From: DATLBY01 sp035526665
GTDB lineage: Bacteria > Acidobacteriota > Terriglobia > Bryobacterales > Bryobacteraceae
Assembly (NCBI GenBank): GCA_035526665.1
Contig: DATLBY010000414.1
Coordinates: 1-26,567 of the forward strand
Reading direction: 5' to 3'
DNA length: 26,567 nt
Part shown: piece after piece, positions 23,326 to 26,567 of the stretch
How positions within the stretch are numbered: the stretch's first letter is position 1
Layout of the letters: each line of letters starts with the position of its first letter
Notes under the pieces: generated by a model
Databases searched by the model: none
What the model was told of the DNA's origin: nothing
Seen by the model: the letters and a program-made list of their open reading frames with translations, nothing else
Translations under genes and position numbers: made by a program

Positions 23326-24339
23326 TTAAGCGCGCGCCATCTGCAGACCGGCCTTGGCATGCCAGGGCTTTGCCCCCTGGATAGCCGCGTTTACTGCCTG
23401 GATGTTCTTCACGCCCTGGTCACTGAGCCAATCTTCGAGTGCGCTCGCGCCCTGTTTCGCGTAAACCGGAATGCCTTCCTTCCAGGTTGCGCGTCCACAG
23501 AGAACGCCTGAGTAGTCGGTGCCCGCCTCTTCGGCCATCCGCAACGATTCTACGAATTGCGCATTGCCGACGCCGGCGCTCAGATAGATGAAAGGCTTGG
23601 TCGCTACCGAGGCAGCCCGTTTGAAAAGCTCTTTGGCTTCCTGCGCCGAATAGGCTTTCTGCCCCTTGTAAACCGAACTGCCTTCCACGTACTCGGCATT
23701 GATGGGTACTTCTACTTTCAACATGTCGACGTTGTACTGGGGCTTGGAGAATTCCTGCATGGAGCCGATCACAACCTCCGGCTTCTTGCGCGCGAATTCC
23801 AGGCCTTTCTCGTCGCCACCCGCCGGATCGTAGCCTACGAACTCCAGGAAGAATGGCATCTCATAGTATTCGCATTCCGCTCCAATGCGTTCCACGAAGG
23901 CATGCTTGATGTCGTTGACCTTCGGGTCGTCGAAAGGTGAGTAGTAGATCAGAATCTTTACCGCATCGGCGCCCCAGTCCTGGATGCGCTTCACGGATAC
24001 CTGGGGAAGCAGATCAGGCAAACGGCCGGGCTGCGTGTTGTCATAACCCGTCGCCTCGTAGGCCAGCAGCAGGCCGGCGTTCTTCGAGCGCGCCGCCGCG
24101 GCCGGCAGGCCAAACTCAGGGTCCAACAGAATAGCGCTGGCATGCGGGGTGAGCACACGTGTAACAACGGTTTTGAACTCTGACAACATGTCCGGAGTGA
24201 CGGCATCCATTGCGATGCCTTTGGCGCTCGCGATAGACTTTTGCAGGCTGCCGCGCTGATCCATGGCAGCCGCGGCGATGACACCCTTGTCGTTGGACAA
24301 AGCCTTCATGTGACGCAGTTTGCCTTCGGATAAACTCAT
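23326..24339 (-). CDS. LacD-like class I aldolase (tagatose-1,6-bisphosphate aldolase family)
   Basis: 337 residues, typical for LacD-family TIM-barrel aldolases. Recognisable blocks are AAAMDQRGSL near the N-terminus, ILLDPEFGLPA, DAVKILIYYSP, MLKVEVPINAEYVEG (the Lys of LKVEVP is the likely Schiff-base residue by analogy with LacD) and FIYLSAGV. The family cleaves tagatose-1,6-bisphosphate to dihydroxyacetone phosphate and glyceraldehyde-3-phosphate; related members act on other ketose phosphates, including sulfofructose phosphate. No galactose-6-phosphate pathway genes are present, so the substrate is open. AAAGGAGA precedes the ATG. It lies 29 bp after ribF on the same strand and is probably the last gene of the DUF1844 operon. 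Confidence 0.85.
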   Translation of the reverse strand: MSLSEGKLRHMKALSNDKGVIAAAAMDQRGSLQKSIASAKGIAMDAVTPDMLSEFKTVVTRVLTPHASAILLDPEFGLPAAAARSKNAGLLLAYEATGYDNTQPGRLPDLLPQVSVKRIQDWGADAVKILIYYSPFDDPKVNDIKHAFVERIGAECEYYEMPFFLEFVGYDPAGGDEKGLEFARKKPEVVIGSMQEFSKPQYNVDMLKVEVPINAEYVEGSSVYKGQKAYSAQEAKELFKRAASVATKPFIYLSAGVGNAQFVESLRMAEEAGTDYSGVLCGRATWKEGIPVYAKQGASALEDWLSDQGVKNIQAVNAAIQGAKPWHAKAGLQMARA

Positions 24340-24368
24340 TTAAATCTCCTTTTGGTGGGGTGTTCCTA

Positions 24369-25265
24369 TTATAAACGCCCGGTTCTTCTGAAGTAGGTTT
24401 GGGCGCGCGTCACATCCTGAAGGATTTGTGTTTTCAACGCACCAGGGGTGTCGAATCTTCGCTCTTCGCGCACCCGCCGCAGGAAAGACAGTTGGATCTG
24501 TCCGGGAGGGTCCCCCGCCAGCGGTTCCAGCAGGAATGTTTCAATGGTAAGCTCATCCCCTCCAAAGGTGGGACGATACCCTACATTCGTAATCGAATTC
24601 CAGCTTCGTCCGCTCACTGGATCCTGCGTGCGCGTGATGTAAACACCGGTCGCGGGAATCACCTCGGCGGCCGTCTTCAGGTTTAGCGTGGGAACGGTCT
24701 GCTTGGAACCGATTCCATGCCCCGTGACCACTTGGCCTGTGATTTCATAGGGGCGGGCCAGCATCCGGCAGACCATTGACACCTGGCCATGCTCAATTAA
24801 CTGTCGCACCTGGCTGCTGGAAACAACCCGTCCCCGCGCCCTGATTCCCGAGATAATTTCCGTCAGAAACCCGTATTTGTCGCCCAGTTCCCGAAGCAGC
24901 CGGATATCGCCTGATTGTTTGTTGCCGAACCGGAAGTTCTCGCCCACGAGCACTGCCTTCGCGTCGAGCCTGTCCATTAGAATCCTGCAGGCAAACTCCT
25001 CGGGGCTCAATTCCGAGAACGTACGATCGAATGGGATGACCTCGATCTGTTGAATTCCCGCCGCGCGCATCAGCGAGAAGCGCTGTTCCAGAGTGCTCAA
25101 AAGCTTCGGAGCACGGGTGGGCGCCACTATTTTGGCGGGATGAGGGTCAAAGGTGAGAACCGCGGGAGTCCAGTCGTGCGCACGGGCAAGCTCCACCACC
25201 CGTTCGAATATGCGGCGATGACCGATGTGGACGCCATCGAAATTCCCGATCGTGACTGCCGTCAT
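24369..25265 (-). CDS. ribF: Bifunctional riboflavin kinase/FAD synthetase RibF
   Basis: 298 residues. The N-terminal FAD synthetase domain has IGNFDGVHIGH (nucleotidyltransferase motif), LTFDPHP, GENFRFGNKQSGD and SSSQVRQLIEHG. The C-terminal flavokinase domain has GHGIGSKQTVPTLNL (where GxPTxN is usual; Thr-Val replaces Gly-Phe), SITNVGYRPTFGG and IETFLL. It makes FMN and then FAD from riboflavin in the cytoplasm. The protein starts only three residues before the first motif, omitting the short extension many homologues carry. Its ATG immediately follows the TAA of the metallo-hydrolase gene (TAAATG), so translation is likely coupled. Confidence 0.95.
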   Translation of the reverse strand: MTAVTIGNFDGVHIGHRRIFERVVELARAHDWTPAVLTFDPHPAKIVAPTRAPKLLSTLEQRFSLMRAAGIQQIEVIPFDRTFSELSPEEFACRILMDRLDAKAVLVGENFRFGNKQSGDIRLLRELGDKYGFLTEIISGIRARGRVVSSSQVRQLIEHGQVSMVCRMLARPYEITGQVVTGHGIGSKQTVPTLNLKTAAEVIPATGVYITRTQDPVSGRSWNSITNVGYRPTFGGDELTIETFLLEPLAGDPPGQIQLSFLRRVREERRFDTPGALKTQILQDVTRAQTYFRRTGRL

Positions 25266-26036
25266 TTAGACCGTGAGCTCCAGACCGTCGTAGGCGAGCC
25301 GGACATGAGGGGGCAGTTGGCTTTCGGTGCGCGCATGGTGCAGATCGTGCGAGATATGCGTGAAGAACGCTCGCCGAGGCGCGAGTTGCTTCACGTGCTC
25401 CAGCGAGCGCTCCACCGTCGAGTGCGTGGGATGAGGCTTGTGGCGCAGCGCATCCAGGAAGAGTACATCCAGCCCCTGAAGCTGCATCAACGATTCGTCC
25501 GGAATTTCACTGTGGTCGGTAAGGTAAGCGGCGCCGCCGAAGCGGAAGCCGTGCACCTCGCCGCGCCCATGCCGCAGGAGGATCGGCATGAAGTTCAGGC
25601 CGAACACTTCGAAAACATCGCGATCCACCACGTTTACGTCCAGTTTTGGAATGGCACCTTCCGGACTCTTGTTTTCAAAGATGTAACGAAAGGTCTTTTG
25701 GATATTGCCCATCGTAGCGGCCGAGCCATAGATCGGAATATGGCCGCCCTGCCGGAAATTGAAGGGGCGCACATCATCCAGTCCCATGATGTGGTCGGCG
25801 TGCGAATGGGTGAATAGCAACGCGTCAATCCGTGGAATGCGGGCGCGCAGCGCCTGCTGCCGGAAGTCGGGTGTGGTGTCGATGACCACGTTATGCCCGT
25901 CAAACTGGATCAGTATCGACGGCCTGAGCCGGTTGTCGCGCGGATCCGTCGAGGTGCAGGTCCGGCATTCGCAGCCGATGGTCGGCACACCGACACTGGT
26001 GCCCGACCCCAGAACCTTGATTGTGACAGGCGGCAT
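25266..26036 (-). CDS. MBL-fold metallo-hydrolase, PhnP-like phosphodiesterase
   Basis: 256 residues. LGSGTSVGVP at the N-terminus, a CxCxxC structural zinc motif (Cys22, 24, 27), THSHADH (His77, His79, Asp81, His82) for the di-metal centre, TDHSEIPDE and a C-terminal HISHD are the features of the PhnP subgroup. These enzymes hydrolyse cyclic phosphodiesters; PhnP itself acts on ribose cyclic phosphate in phosphonate breakdown. No phn genes are visible here, so the role is probably housekeeping nucleotide or cofactor repair, an inference supported by its tight pairing with ribF. It starts immediately after the DUF1844 stop (TAGATG) and ends immediately before ribF. Confidence 0.88.
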   Translation of the reverse strand: MPPVTIKVLGSGTSVGVPTIGCECRTCTSTDPRDNRLRPSILIQFDGHNVVIDTTPDFRQQALRARIPRIDALLFTHSHADHIMGLDDVRPFNFRQGGHIPIYGSAATMGNIQKTFRYIFENKSPEGAIPKLDVNVVDRDVFEVFGLNFMPILLRHGRGEVHGFRFGGAAYLTDHSEIPDESLMQLQGLDVLFLDALRHKPHPTHSTVERSLEHVKQLAPRRAFFTHISHDLHHARTESQLPPHVRLAYDGLELTV

Positions 26037-26387
26037 CTACGGGATGATGATCCGGGGCTCGTCCTTCGGCTCGTGCTGCTTGTTCGTGGCCTCCATCACC
26101 TGTACGAAACGGAAGCGCAGCTCGGTGAGCGAATTCTCGATGAGGCGCTGCTCGTCTATCGTGAGGTTTCCACGGGTCTTCTCCTGGAACATCGCGAGCA
26201 GATCAATGGTGTGGCGCGCCACGCGGAAATCCGGTTCGGGCCGCTCCTTCTCATCGCCGAAATGGACCAAACCCAGGTGCATCTCGGCTTGCATCTTCAT
26301 CGAGAGAACGAAAAATTCGAATGTGGCCGGTGGAAGCGGCAGTTCCGATTCCGGGGAATCCGGCTGCGGCATCTTTAAGTCACTCAT
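26037..26387 (-). CDS. DUF1844 domain protein
   Basis: 116 residues. A short Pro-rich start precedes the conserved DUF1844 core: FEFFVLSMKMQAEMHLG, ARHTIDLLAMFQEKTRGNL and EQRLIENSLTELRFRFVQV. It is predominantly helical, has no signal peptide and no known biochemical function. It heads an operon with the PhnP-like hydrolase, ribF and the aldolase. Its start is 31 bp from that of folD on the opposite strand. A TAGACT hexamer lies six bases before the ATG with no Shine-Dalgarno sequence, which suggests a leaderless message. Confidence 0.85.
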   Translation of the reverse strand: MSDLKMPQPDSPESELPLPPATFEFFVLSMKMQAEMHLGLVHFGDEKERPEPDFRVARHTIDLLAMFQEKTRGNLTIDEQRLIENSLTELRFRFVQVMEATNKQHEPKDEPRIIIP

Positions 26388-26393
26388 GATTTC

Positions 26394-26399
26394 AGTCTA
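26394..26399 (-). promoter_or_regulatory. Putative -10 box for a leaderless DUF1844 operon mRNA
   Basis: TAGACT (TANNNT) is exactly six bases upstream of the ATG at 26387. On the plus strand TATTCT (26405-26410) may be the -10 box of folD, eight bases before its ATG. Both promoters would have to share the 31-bp gap. Confidence 0.35.
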
Positions 26400-26418
26400 A
26401 CTGGTATTCTGCGAAGGA

Positions 26419-26567
26419 ATGTCTCGAGTGCTCGATGGAAAGTGGGTCCGCGACCAGATTCTGGCGGAATGGAAGCCGCGCATCGCGGGTTTACGCCGGC
26501 CCCCCGGCCTCGCCGTGGTGCTGGTAGGACATAACCCGGCGTCCGAGATTTATGTGCGCAACAAAGT
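26419..26567 (+). CDS. folD: Methylenetetrahydrofolate dehydrogenase/cyclohydrolase FolD, 5' part only
   Basis: Forty-nine complete codons are visible before the window ends. VLDGKWVRDQI and GLAVVLVGHNPASEIYVRNK match the N-terminus of FolD, which interconverts methylene-, methenyl- and formyl-tetrahydrofolate using NADP. The catalytic Lys region lies at or just beyond the edge. AAGGA directly touches the ATG at 26419. A GTG at 26428 has better spacing from it and would also give a normal FolD start, so the start is uncertain by three codons. Confidence 0.9.
   Translation, partial: MSRVLDGKWVRDQILAEWKPRIAGLRRPPGLAVVLVGHNPASEIYVRNK

Overview
The window looks like a chromosomal segment from an Acidobacteriota bacterium, probably of the Solibacter/Bryobacter type. 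This is inferred from gene content (two very long Oar-like TonB-dependent receptors with an N-terminal carboxypeptidase-regulatory domain, a DUF1844 protein, a DUF362 protein and Tat-exported hydrolases) and from the GC-rich sequence. No database search was possible.

Layout. 1-720 is the 3' part of a BNR/sialidase-like gene, tail-to-tail with a small MmcQ/YjbR protein (728-1072, minus). A LarA-like (DUF2088) protein follows at 1158-2447, then a lone Flp-type pilin (2529-2729, minus) with a shared hairpin terminator. A minus-strand pair, an alpha/alpha-toroid squalene-cyclase-like protein and a Tat-signal DUF362 protein (4822 to 2901), ends at a clear intrinsic terminator. It lies directly downstream of a tRNA-Arg(UCU) gene and of crcB (fluoride exporter). 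From 5582 the plus strand carries a degenerate receiver-domain protein, a membrane family-2 glycosyltransferase and a uronate-isomerase-like protein; the last two are joined by TAAATG.

8564-18800 looks like a glycan-acquisition region. It holds TonB receptor 1 (behind a near-consensus sigma70 promoter), a two-domain alpha/beta hydrolase (esterase-like), a CxPSR sulfatase and TonB receptor 2 (behind a second promoter). Its content suggests uptake and trimming of an acylated or sulfated, uronate-containing polymer, without any SusD-like partner. The substrate is inferred.

18797-20225 contains a compact, incomplete cytochrome P450-like ORF whose 5' end runs into the 3' third of the RNase P RNA gene (rnpB, minus, 19712-20091, recognised from class A core motifs and a perfect 14-bp P1 stem). 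20226-23246 encodes an unusual 1006-residue envelope protein: an OmpA-like peptidoglycan-binding domain at the N-terminus, a coiled coil, a putative beta-barrel, a PKD domain, four Ig-like repeats and a terminal PKD-like domain. A strong bidirectional terminator separates it from the minus-strand operon DUF1844 - PhnP-like metallo-hydrolase - ribF - LacD-like aldolase (26387 to 23326), in which two junctions have zero spacing. folD begins at 26419 and runs off the end.

The points most worth a second look are the rnpB/P450 overlap, the inverted-order OmpA/Ig protein, the receptor-esterase-sulfatase-receptor locus, the toroid/DUF362 pair behind a tRNA, and a recurring TANNNT-N6-ATG arrangement that suggests leaderless mRNAs.
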